A DNA stretch of 49,285 nucleotides from Porogramme epimiltina (lineage: Eukaryota > Basidiomycota > Agaricomycetes > Polyporales > Polyporaceae): positions 1 to 49,285 of the forward strand of contig FTLJ01000527.1 in the NCBI GenBank assembly GCA_900155495.1, read 5' to 3'. Shown piece after piece: positions 35,776-45,068 of the stretch. How positions within the stretch are numbered: the first letter of the stretch is position 1; every line of letters starts with the position of its first letter. Both the position numbers and the translations under genes were made by a program. The notes below the pieces were generated by a model. It was given only the letters and a program-made list of their open reading frames with translations, ran no database searches and was not told the DNA's origin.

Positions 35776-36255
35776 TCGCGCGGCGCGGGTGTGAGGGGGA
35801 CCTTCTTGAGCTTGAGGACGGATGGAATGATGGCCAGACGCACGGACTCTAGACGCGGACACTTAGCGTCCCTGCGTCCCTTTGCTTCGCATGTTGTGGG
35901 ATGGCTGTGCTTTTTGCTTTTTGAGGATGGGTGGACGGGCCGTCCGTTATGTGGAGGACGGCGTAATGAGCCACGACGCGTCACGACTCGGAATTTGGTG
36001 TATCGCTAGTCACGAGTAGGCCCCAGCTGGGCCGTCATAGCTCGTCCTGTATGTATCATAGCAAACGAATACCTCACATGTTGATATCCCTATCATGGCA
36101 CGAAGTCTTGGAATTGGAACGCGTGCGCGCGGGAAAAGGACAAACGAAACTTCGAATGAAATGCGATGGCGATTGAACAACAACTATGTAGTACAGATTC
36201 GAACGGAGCCGTCCACAAACGGAACTGACCATAGGAATGTGCTCTCGCGCTGCCT

Positions 36256-37431
36256 CTACCACGACCAATCATGTCCCCCCGTTTGATACACAACCGTCTG
36301 AGCGCCAGCCCACCGCACCTCATCCTGCCGACCTCCTGGAGGTTTGGCGCCGAACCCGCACACGGGCGGCGGAACGGACTCGTGGAACCCAGGGAACTGG
36401 CGCGTCCAGAGCGCGGCGTAGTCCGCGTCGAACGGGCCCACGTCGGGTGCGTCTGAGAGGTGGCGCCATGCGGTGGGAAGGAAGGGGACGGCGCGGAGGT
36501 GCGGGGGAGGTGAGGGGAGGCGAGGGTGGGCTCTTGGAACGGAGCCGAGGTCGGGGCTCACGAAGGTCGTCCGGCGGAGGGGGGTGGTGGAGAGAGGAAG
36601 GGAGAGGAGTCGCGAAGCGGGCTGGGTAGAGTCGTGGGGAGGGAGGAGAGAAGTTATGTCGATGGGGTCAAACGATGCGGGAATAGGTGTAATAGGTTTA
36701 GTAGATACGATTGAAGGCCGGAAAGAAGCGTGCGGGGCGTGCGGGTATCCAGGTTTGGGGGCGCCGGTAAGATGTTGAAGTAAGTCTGTAGCCGTAGGGG
36801 GTGCCGGGGGTGCATCCGCAGCTGGCACGACGGAGGTAGTACGTAGGCGCGAGAGCAGCAAGGGTGCCAGACGAGACGCAGGGCGAGATTCGACTTTGGA
36901 CGTTGCAGGGAGATCGCAGGTAGAAGACGGAGTTGTAGACTCAGCCGGAGTATTGTTCGAAGCCAAGTTGAGGACAGCCGGCAAAGAAGAGACGGCAAGT
37001 TCCAGCGAGCTATGAGCGTTAGGAGGCAGAACTATAGGGGTTGTAAGTGGCGATGGCTTCGTATCGACCGATCCATGGGCATCATCGGCATGACTACGCT
37101 CTTTGCGATCGGGACCAAAGTCGTCGAGATGGAGTTCACGTTTGGGACAAGGCGGCCAGCTGACAGGATCTTCGTCCACGACGCTCGGTGATAGGTTGTC
37201 GACGATGAGGGGATCATTGAGGCCGCCGAGCGAGCCAGGTTCCCCAAGAAAGGTTGTCGATTCATGCTGCCGAGTGTCGCAGTAGGGAAGACAGACTGTA
37301 TCAGGCTCTACAACCTCCTCGATGCAGGTACAAGGGAAACCATGGTCTTGAGGGCTGCTGATATCCGCATCCGTGAAACATACAAACTCGCCTGCGGTCC
37401 AGCGCACGGAGGAGTGTATACTTGGAGGGGC
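36256..37431 (-). CDS. Uncharacterised proline/serine-rich protein, N-terminus unresolved
   Basis: A long minus-strand frame runs from an acceptor-like TTCAAGCAG (ends 37432) to a stop at 36256, about 391 codons. No convincing ATG exon could be chosen upstream; the frame's nominal start is GTG at 37407. The protein has a Cys-containing start (FPCTCIEEVV, VCLPYC), an acidic middle (KRELHLDDFGPDRKER), a long Ser/Pro/Thr-rich part, and a C-terminus with several Trp and aromatic residues (PTAWRHLSDAPDVGPFDADY; YQTGGHDWSW). I do not recognise a family. The end of the protein looks most conserved in character. It converges with RAD52. Confidence 0.5.
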   Translation of the reverse strand, partial: APPSIHSSVRWTAGEFVCFTDADISSPQDHGFPCTCIEEVVEPDTVCLPYCDTRQHESTTFLGEPGSLGGLNDPLIVDNLSPSVVDEDPVSWPPCPKRELHLDDFGPDRKERSHADDAHGSVDTKPSPLTTPIVLPPNAHSSLELAVSSLPAVLNLASNNTPAESTTPSSTCDLPATSKVESRPASRLAPLLLSRLRTTSVVPAADAPPAPPTATDLLQHLTGAPKPGYPHAPHASFRPSIVSTKPITPIPASFDPIDITSLLPPHDSTQPASRLLSLPLSTTPLRRTTFVSPDLGSVPRAHPRLPSPPPHLRAVPFLPTAWRHLSDAPDVGPFDADYAALWTRQFPGFHESVPPPVCGFGAKPPGGRQDEVRWAGAQTVVYQTGGHDWSW

Positions 37432-38859
37432 CTGCTTGAACCTCAGTTTTATTGGGGAATGTTCGCCAGTAGGGGCTCTTTGTGCCGACGTCGCCAGCTC
37501 TATAGTAGTGCGTTGTCAGACGGAATCATCGCACGATGAAGCGAAACCACGCACCCTCACGCACCCCATTAAAAGGAGTACGCGGTTCCGAACGTCTCTC
37601 TCGTCCCGCGCGCCCAAATGCAAGCTAGGACCGGCACCCATGAGCTACGACATGTCGGATAAGGACATAATGCTTACGGATAATCGACAAAGACGAACAA
37701 TCTGACTGACGACAGGGTGCCAGAGAGGTATCGCAAGTGAATCGACAAACTTCACGGAGTGTCGAGGGCGGCCAGCCAAGTGTGCAGAGCGCAGTCGTGA
37801 GACAGAGATGCCCACAGCAAGTACGAAGAGTGCTAGCGCCACGGGTGAGACATAGTAGAAGACGCCGTAGAGCTTTGTGGTGCTGAAGTCGAGTGCGGAG
37901 CGGCCGAGGAGTGCCACTATCATGGGAGACGCGAGTATGCTCCGCAGATGGTAGGGGGTGTCCAAGAAAAAGGAGCGGAGAAGAGTTGGCTGAAGAGCCC
38001 CCACCGTTGTCGCAGTTGAGCTGACCTCCGCGGTCAGAACATCCAAGACAATCACATGACGAAGCTTATCCCCGAGAATATCGGGGCTCGGCTTCGCCTA
38101 ATAGAGAATTTGATAAAGTGCATCGTGTTATTTCCCGCCGACCGACTCCAACGTCTCTGAGCAGTGCAATGCAAGAATACAGCTACAGGCTACTTGGTAA
38201 GGCCTCCTGCCTTGCCCATTCCTCCTTTAAAGTGGCTTATTGTGCCGTTCTCAGGGTTTATATGCAGATGCCCTATTTGTGTTCCGGACAGGCTCTCGAC
38301 TCACGGCGTAAAGTTTTTGCCCAGCCCGTTTCCATGCAGAACCGACCTCTCCACCTGCACCAATCGCGAGAACAGTGATAGAGAACGAACCTGCTCTTCA
38401 TCACTCGGTACTGCCGCGATGGTAAACAGGGGTCGAACCAGCATCCAAAGGCCACAGTACGAGCACAACAATAGATTCATGTCACGAACCACTGGGTCAA
38501 CCACTGCATTGAATCGTTCAATCCTTCACCGCGACGAGGGTATTGGCGGAATTGATGGAACATTCGCGACAACCCATTTCCATCACCACCGTGTCGCTTC
38601 TTTTATTGCCCGTAATAGTCTACATTAATACCCATTAGTTCCCGGGTGGCCCCTCAATCAGAAGACTGTCGAAAGCTAATCCTGTCGCGTCATAGGTCTC
38701 AATGAGCCACATTAGGGTCAAGCGACTGCAAAGGTACGCGACCTCATGGTACTTATTCGTCGCCATGGCCAAGGTCCCCCTCAACCTCCTTCGCCGGGTG
38801 GCCCCCCGCTGTACACCTGGGTCGTGACCTGCAGCCCGGCCCCTGCCTGCTCGGCCCCA
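37432..38859. other. Intergenic region upstream of DUF6533 gene 6
   Basis: Holds the unresolved 5' end of the minus-strand gene at 36256-37431. A 136-codon minus-strand frame at 38055-37645 has hydrophobic stretches (YVSPVALALFVLAVGISV) but no ATG and is not called. The part 38200-38640 is duplicated at 42470-42920. Confidence 0.4.
38200..38640. repeat. Duplicated upstream segment, copy 1 (before DUF6533 gene 6)
   Basis: Aligns by eye with 42470-42920: CCATTCCTCCTTT, GATGCCCTATTTGT, TTTTGCCC, CGACCTCTCC, CGAGAACAG, CACTCGGTACTGCCG and GTCAACCA occur in the same order. No frame is shared by the copies. Confidence 0.65.
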
Positions 38860-40625
38860 ATGTCACTATCGGACATACAAGCCATCATCGATGTTTTCGA
38901 GGCAGCGTGAGTGCTCATGCAAGTCTAGACACCACCGAATTGTTCCTAACGGACGTCCATATGGTACTGTCAGGCGAATCGTCCAGATCAACTACATCGT
39001 CGCAGCCGGTAGGCTTTCCATGCGCTTGCTTTCCTTATAGTTCTGATGTCGTCATCAATTGCAAGCATTGATCTCGTACGACTACTTGCTCACCTTCAAC
39101 CGCGAAGTGCGGCAGATATGGAGACGGCGGTTTAGCAGTGCGGCTCTGCTGTTTTACACTGTGCGCTACCCCGGCATAGCAAGCACCATATTCGTATTCC
39201 TCGATCTCATTCCGTGGAAAGGGATGTCTGACAAGGTGCGCGCAGCGTGACATTACACATCATCAGGCAGGGCTCACAGTGTGTCGACAGAGGTATGCCT
39301 ACTGGACTCCCAAGCGTCATTCTTGTTAACGCCGGTAAACATCCCTAGCTGTAACGCCATTGTTCGAACTCAGATGGTCCTCGACGTTCTCCTTCTCATC
39401 AGCGCTGCTGGTATGGCTTTCATGTGCAGCTTTAGTCTTCGGCTTACTTTGATTCAATAGTTTTCTCTGGTCTGAGAGTGTATGCGCTGTCGGGGAAGAA
39501 CACCATAATGCTGATACTTGTGGTCGTCTTGGGGCTTATAAATCCTGCAATATCTGCCGTATGTGAACACGACGTCTGAATTTGTGTAACCGTGACTCTA
39601 ATGATGCTTTCACAGTATACGTTCGCGGAGACGACTCCCCTTATGATCACATCTCCCTTTCAAGTGTGCGGCTTTGTTACGGCCATATCGCGCCAGGAAT
39701 ATGAGAAGTATGTTTGATCTTGCCCGTCCCCGATATGCCGCGCTGATGGCCTCGCGAAATAGCTGTCAGTGCTGAATGTTTTCCATGCTCTTTTCGTCTC
39801 TCATTTTGTCCCGCGCAATGCGTGGATTGTAGGGTCCATCGGCGCGCGAGCTGCAGCAGTACTTGCAGATGCCGTCGTGATCGGCGTAACGTGGAAGAGA
39901 ACGTGGACTGCGCGCGCCGAAGCCGCTCGAATCAATTTCAATCCTACCCTCACGACTACACTGATGAGAGACGGTACGTTATTCATCTCGTTCGCGCCAA
40001 TGTGGAACCGCTTTCTGAACATTTTCAACTAGGAACGATGTATTTTACGTAGGTCTAAGACGTGCTCTTATGTGGAGCTTGCCCTTAACATGGCCCCGCA
40101 TATCAGTGTACAACTAGTTATCAACGCCATAGGAGTAGTTCTAAGCCGACGACTCGAGGTACGTGCCCTCGAGGTCTCGCTTTCACGAGTACGTGCACTA
40201 ATGACCCCCACCCAGCTCATAGAGCCCATGTCCACCTGGATAGCAGTGTTCGCCCCCTCTTCCCCACTCCCCTCTCCGCCGCGCTCACATCTCCGCACAG
40301 GTTCACCTCCATCCTTATCGGGCGTTTTATCCTCGACCTGCATGAGGCCTCTGAGGCGCTCGCAGGTGACGACACGCGTCTCGGGGGCACCTTCCTCGAG
40401 CATTCCATGGCATTCCGCACCGCGCCTCTGCACGGCACCGATATCTACGGCACTGTACTCACTGATCTCACCACGGGCGAGTTCGACTCGGACGACGACT
40501 GGGGCGCCGGCAGCGCCGGCGACTGGGAGCTGCACGCGTTCGGCGCGCGCGGGGGCCAACGAGTGCCGGATGCGCCCGTGTACCGCTTCCCGGAGGAGCG
40601 AATGTGCATGGGCGAGGCGATCTAG
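38860..40625 (+). CDS. DUF6533 membrane protein 6, 13 exons with two 2-nt exons, 357 aa
   Basis: Exons: 38860-38906, 38974-39008, 39066-39235, 39291-39292 (AG), 39349-39410, 39461-39558, 39616-39707, 39763-39764 (CT), 39833-39973, 40033-40048, 40107-40158, 40216-40247 and 40301-40625; 358 codons. DUF6533 core ALISYDYLLTFNREVRQIWRR, then SCNAIVRTQMVLDVLLLISA, FSGLRVYALSGKN, GARAAAVLADAVVIGVTWKR, LIEPMSTWIA and GRFILDLHEASE. The tail has DIYGTVLTDL and ends in a basic/acidic stretch near EERMCMGEAI. Sister copy is gene 7. Function unknown. Confidence 0.85.
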
Positions 40626-40986
40626 GGCTTGTGGGACGGCAGACCGCGGTATGGCCGTGGCAAGGTCTGAGTCCGTGTGTACAGTACACTACGTGATGAC
40701 ATATATAGATGCGTGGGCGTAGTCGCGCGGCTTGCGCCTGGATGTGCAGACATGGATATACAGATATCGAAGATGGGGCGTGTTCTTCTGTGTCACTAAA
40801 ATGGGTACCTCTGATCCAACGCCGTGCTCCGCACCGGAACTGGAGCCAGAACGCAAAGGGGAGGCGGACGAAGGGGGGAACGGAGATTTCAAGTTCCGAT
40901 TCTACGCAGTGAATCGGATTTACAATGGAGGAAGCGCAGATTACATAAGATTTGCTTAGTCATTTCGTACCACCATCATTGATGGT
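40626..40986. other. Intergenic spacer between DUF6533 gene 6 and aminotransferase pseudogene
   Basis: No gene-like frame. It presumably holds the 3' UTR of gene 6; TACATATA-like AT-rich sequence near 40700 could serve in 3' processing. Confidence 0.35.
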
Positions 40987-42239
40987 GTGATTCTATTGGT
41001 GGAAAAGCCGCCTTCCGTTTTGGGCTCCCCTGGAATGAGGCTCCCGCCCTTCCGCTTAGGTAATCCAACCCACCGTTCTGTTCGCTCATTGGTCGTGCTG
41101 CCCGTTTCCCTTTTTGACTCTCCTTCAAGTGAGGCTCTCGCTCCTCCGCCCAAGCAACCTAACCCACTTGGCCTCGCATACCACCCTCTTCGCCGTCTGC
41201 TGTACGCCCCACTCCTCGACACTGACACCTTCTACCACATCTCGCCTGTGTACGCGGCCCGATTCCAAAGCAAGGACGAGACAGAAGAACAGTATGTTGA
41301 GCGCTCGCGGAAGGAGATAGGATGACAAGTTCCAGGAGCTGGGCCCGGATACTGTCATTGGTTGTGAGTATATTTCTTCCGGGCCTATGTGCGCATTTTG
41401 ACGGTATGGATGATGCATCCCAGTCGTTGCGGAGACGGTCGTCGGAGCCACCACCGGCGTGGTCACCCCTCTAAAGGGCTACTTCAAGGCGATGAAGTCT
41501 GTGTGTGACAAGTACGGCGCGCTCTCCATCCTAAATGAAGCCATGAATGGAATGGGCCGTACGTCTTCCCCCTTCCCTTTCGCCCTTATCTATGCTGAAT
41601 ATCCCCTCCTCGTTCCTCATTTAGGTCTGGGTACCTTGCACGCACGGGAGACCTTCGGTGACGGTGCAGTACCCAACCTCCAGGCTGTCGCGAAGGGCCT
41701 CGGCGGCGGGTACGCCTCGGCACCGTGCTCCTCAGCAAGCGCATCGCCGACGCCATCAACGGCGCCTCGGGCTGGAAGCACGGCCACACGTACCATGCGC
41801 ACCCGCTCGCGTGCGCCGCACCACTCGCAGTGCAGAAGATGCTCGCGGAGGAGAAGCTGGAGTCGAGCGCGTGAGCGAGTGGGGCCCGAAGATGGGCGCG
41901 CTGCTCCGCGCGTGGCTGCAGGGTGACCGCGCGCGCGCGAAGCCGTTCACGTTTGACGTGCGCGGCGCCGGCGCGTGGTGGGGGATCGACTTCGACTTCG
42001 AGGGCGAGGACCGGGCGACGGCGAAGGGGTACAAGGTAAGACGTTCGCGATGGAGGTGCAGGCGCGCGCGCTGCAGAACGAGCTGGTGATCATGGGCTTC
42101 ACGGGCGGCGCGAGCTGCGACGGGAAGAGGGGGAACCACCTCATGCTCGCCCGCGTATAACGTCACGGATCAGGAGGTGGAGAACATTGTGGACGTGTTT
42201 GTGAAGAGCGTGGAAGTTTTGGAAGCGAACGCGCTGTGA
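40987..42239 (+). pseudogene. Decayed class III PLP-dependent aminotransferase
   Basis: The order of family blocks is kept across frames: NPLGLAYHP, YHISPVYAARFQSKDETEEQYVER, KFQELGPDTVIG, FVAETVVGATTGVVTPLKGYF, NEAMNGMGR, FGDGAVPNLQAVAKGLGGGYAS, SKRIADAINGASGWKHGHTYHAHPLACA, GAWWGIDFDFEGED, MGFTGGASCDGKRGNHLMLA and NVTDQEVENIVDVFVKSVE, with the stop at 42237-42239. The N-terminal third is missing. Frames are broken at about 41322 (in-frame TGA), 41722 (small deletion after GGYAS), 42035 (AAGGTAAGACG) and 42151. The Lys that binds PLP (in AKGLGGG) is kept, but the conserved Asp of the DE motif is Asn (NEAMNG). Several independent breaks make a sequencing error unlikely; the gene is inactive. 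Substrate class cannot be judged. Confidence 0.82.
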
Positions 42240-43149
42240 GTGGGAGGCCAAGCAAGTGAAATTAGAGACTTGTGCTACTAGTACAACATCACTAAGTTGA
42301 AGTGTGATGGTGGGGAAATGTAGCTATGTCTTTTGTAGAATCGGATCCGGCGGGGTCGTCCCCGCGGTACAACAAGTCTATCACGTGCGTGATGATATGG
42401 AAGCGCGCAGAGGAAGTGCCTAGGCCCTAGATTAAGCGGTACCTAACTAGCAGAGCCTCTTCAAAGCTTCAATGCCTTCCCTGTTCCTCCTTTCTTGTCG
42501 TTCTTGGGCTTTACATTCAGAATGCCCTGTCTGTTTCCCGAACAAGCTCCTGATTGCCATGGCATAAAGCTTTTACTCGCCCTGTTTCTATCAAGATGTA
42601 GATGCGACCTCTCTGGCCACAGGCATCACGAGAACAGCGATCGGGCCCCGACTCGTTCCTCACCACTCAGTACTGCCGTGACGGTCAAAATCATACAAAG
42701 GCCGCTGTACGCAAACGGCAATGGTTCAATGCCACCTGCCATGTCAACCAGTGCACTGACACTACGTTGAATGGTTCAATATTTCAATGCAACGGCAGAA
42801 GAACTGACACGGCCACCCGGGCCCGGTGCAACTCAAAGTCGATAGAACGTCAACGAAATCCCTTATCCGTTCCCTCAGGTCACCTCTGTATCACTTCTTC
42901 TACATATCGCCCGTGATAGTTCATCTGGGATTGTGATTTATCTCCCGTAATGGTTGAGATAGAATTGTAGCTCATCGCTCGTGCCTTTTGAACGTTGAAC
43001 ACAGGATAGGCCAGAGACAAGATGTATGTGATATCAAGATCCATTAGTGACCGCAGGCAGGCGTTATAACTTATAAGGGTGTCAACCGTGTTCAGCGTAA
43101 TGGCAAAGGACCCCACACATCCCGATTCCGACCTCCTCGCCTGGCCCTA
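42240..43149. other. Intergenic region upstream of DUF6533 gene 7
   Basis: Contains the duplicated segment 42470-42920 and the promoter of gene 7. Frames at 42495-42770 and 42602-42916 are not shared with the copy at 38200 and are not called. Confidence 0.4.
42470..42920. repeat. Duplicated upstream segment, copy 2 (before DUF6533 gene 7)
   Basis: Partner of 38200-38640. Its position relative to gene 7 resembles that of copy 1 relative to gene 6, so genes 6 and 7 were probably duplicated together with their upstream DNA. The aminotransferase remnant lies between the two copies. Confidence 0.65.
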
Positions 43150-44795
43150 ATGTCACTGTCGGATCCCGCCATCCAGGACATTATCTATGTTATCAAGACA
43201 GAGTGAGTCATGCAAGTCTAGACCTCACTGGGTGGCTCCTGAAGATGATGGTTAAATGGTGCTTCTAGGCGAATCTCCCAGATCAACTACATCGTCGTAG
43301 CCGGTGAGCTTTCCATGTGCTGGTTGCCTTTGCTCATTCTGACGTTGGCCTCTTCGGAACGCAAGCATTGATATCATACGATTATTTACTCACTTTCAAC
43401 CGTGAAGTGAGGCAGATATGGAGACGACGGTTCAGTAGCGCGGCTCTACTGTTCTACACTATGCGCTATCCTGGTATCGTGGGCGGCATATTCGTTATCC
43501 TCGATCTCACTCCGTGGAAAGGGATGTCTGACAAGGTGCGCGCAGTATGTGATCACACTACATAATCCGGGATACTCATGGTGGACTTACAGAGGTATGA
43601 CTGTTGAACTTGCGCCATTCTTGTTGACGCCAGCAAACATCTCTAGTTGCAATGCCATTGTTCGAATACAAATGGTCCTTGACATTCTCCTTCTCATTGG
43701 CTCAGCTGGTTGGTGTCTCGTGTGTAACTTGAACCCTTTGCTCACCTTCACTCGATAGTTTTTTCTGGCCTGAGGGTGTATGCGCTTTCGGGGAAGAAGA
43801 GCGCGATGCTGGTATTCGTGATCGTATCAGGGCTTATAAGCCCTGCTATATCTGTCGTATGTGATCACTATATCTGGGTTCGCGTGAAAGTGATCTATAA
43901 TGTTTTCGCAGTATGCATTCGTGGAGATGACTCCCGCCGTGGCAACCATCCCCTCTCGGGTATGCGGATTAGTCTTTAATCCAGCCATATCGATCCAGGG
44001 TTATGAGAAGTACGTTCGTTATGCTCCATCCACGATATGTCGCACTGTTGACCTCGCAAAAAAGTTGTCAGTGTTGAGCAGTTTACACCCTCTTTACAAC
44101 GCTTATTTTGTCCTGTGCGATGCATGGGTCCCAGGGATCATTGGAGCGCGAGCGGCAGCCGTGTTTGCAGACGCTGTCGTGATTGGGGTAACGTGGAAGA
44201 GAACTTGGACTACGTTGGCCGAAGCCGCCCGAATCAATTCTACTCCCACGCTCACCAGTATACTAATGAGGGATGGTACGTTGTTTATCTTCCTGACACC
44301 AATGCGAATGGGCTTCCTGAGCATATCGGACTAGGAACGATCTACTTTGCGTAGGTCAAAGACGGTTCCTCATAAGAAATTAACCCTCAACATGACACCA
44401 CACAACAGTGTACAACTGGTCATCAACGCCATAGGAGTGATTCTGGGCAGGCGAATCGAGGTGCGCGCCCTCATTGCGTTGTGACGAGTACGTGCGCTGA
44501 CATCCCCTAGCTCATGGAACCTATGTCCACCTGGATAGCAGCGTAAGCCGCTTCCCCCTCTCTCCTTACCCCGCGCTCACGTCCTCATACTTATAGGTTC
44601 GATACCATCCTCATCGGGCGCTTCCTCATTGATCTGCACGAGGCCTCGGGGGCGCAAGCGAACGACGACACGCGCTTCGGGAGCACCCTCCCCGACGACT
44701 CCGGAATAGAGTTTCGTACCGCGCCGCGGCGCAATCTATACGGCACGGTGCTCACCGACATCACAACGGGAGGCTTGGACTGGGACGACGACTGA
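43150..44795 (+). CDS. DUF6533 membrane protein 7, 13 exons with two 2-nt exons, 319 aa
   Basis: Exons: 43150-43202, 43269-43303, 43366-43535, 43593-43594 (AG), 43647-43708, 43759-43856, 43912-44009, 44065-44066 (TT), 44135-44275, 44335-44350, 44409-44460, 44511-44542 and 44597-44795; 320 codons. Nearly the same as gene 6 in the core (LISYDYLLTFNREVRQIWRR; SCNAIVRIQMVLDILLLIGSA; GARAAAVFADAVVIGVTWKR). The tail stops at TGA 44793-44795 where gene 6 has TGG, so about 40 residues present in gene 6 are lost; the DNA beyond still resembles gene 6. The gene may have a shortened tail or be at an early stage of decay. Confidence 0.82.
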
Positions 44796-45068
44796 GATGT
44801 CGCTGCCTCTGCGGGCGACTGCGGTGTGCACGCGTGAGGCGCGTGCGTGGGGGGAAACGAGCCCCGGATGCGCCCGTGAGCGGCCTCCTAGAGGGGCGAG
44901 TATACATGGGCGAGGCGATTCAGAGCTACGGCGGCGATAGGATCCAAGTCCGTGTGTACAGTATACTACATGATGCCATAGATGTGTGTGCGCGGTCGCG
45001 CCTGGATATACAGACATATTTATAATGCAAACATCAAGAATAGGGGCGTCCGTCAGCGTCGCAAATAG

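Noticed and set aside
37645..38055. 136-codon minus-strand frame with hydrophobic stretches
   Set aside because: Its nominal start is GTG, no upstream exon with ATG could be joined, and no family is recognised.
39708..39832. Single 125-nt intron between exons 6 and 7 of DUF6533 gene 6
   Set aside because: It joins phase 2 to phase 1 and breaks the frame. The same mismatch occurs in the paralogues and is solved everywhere by a 2-nt exon.
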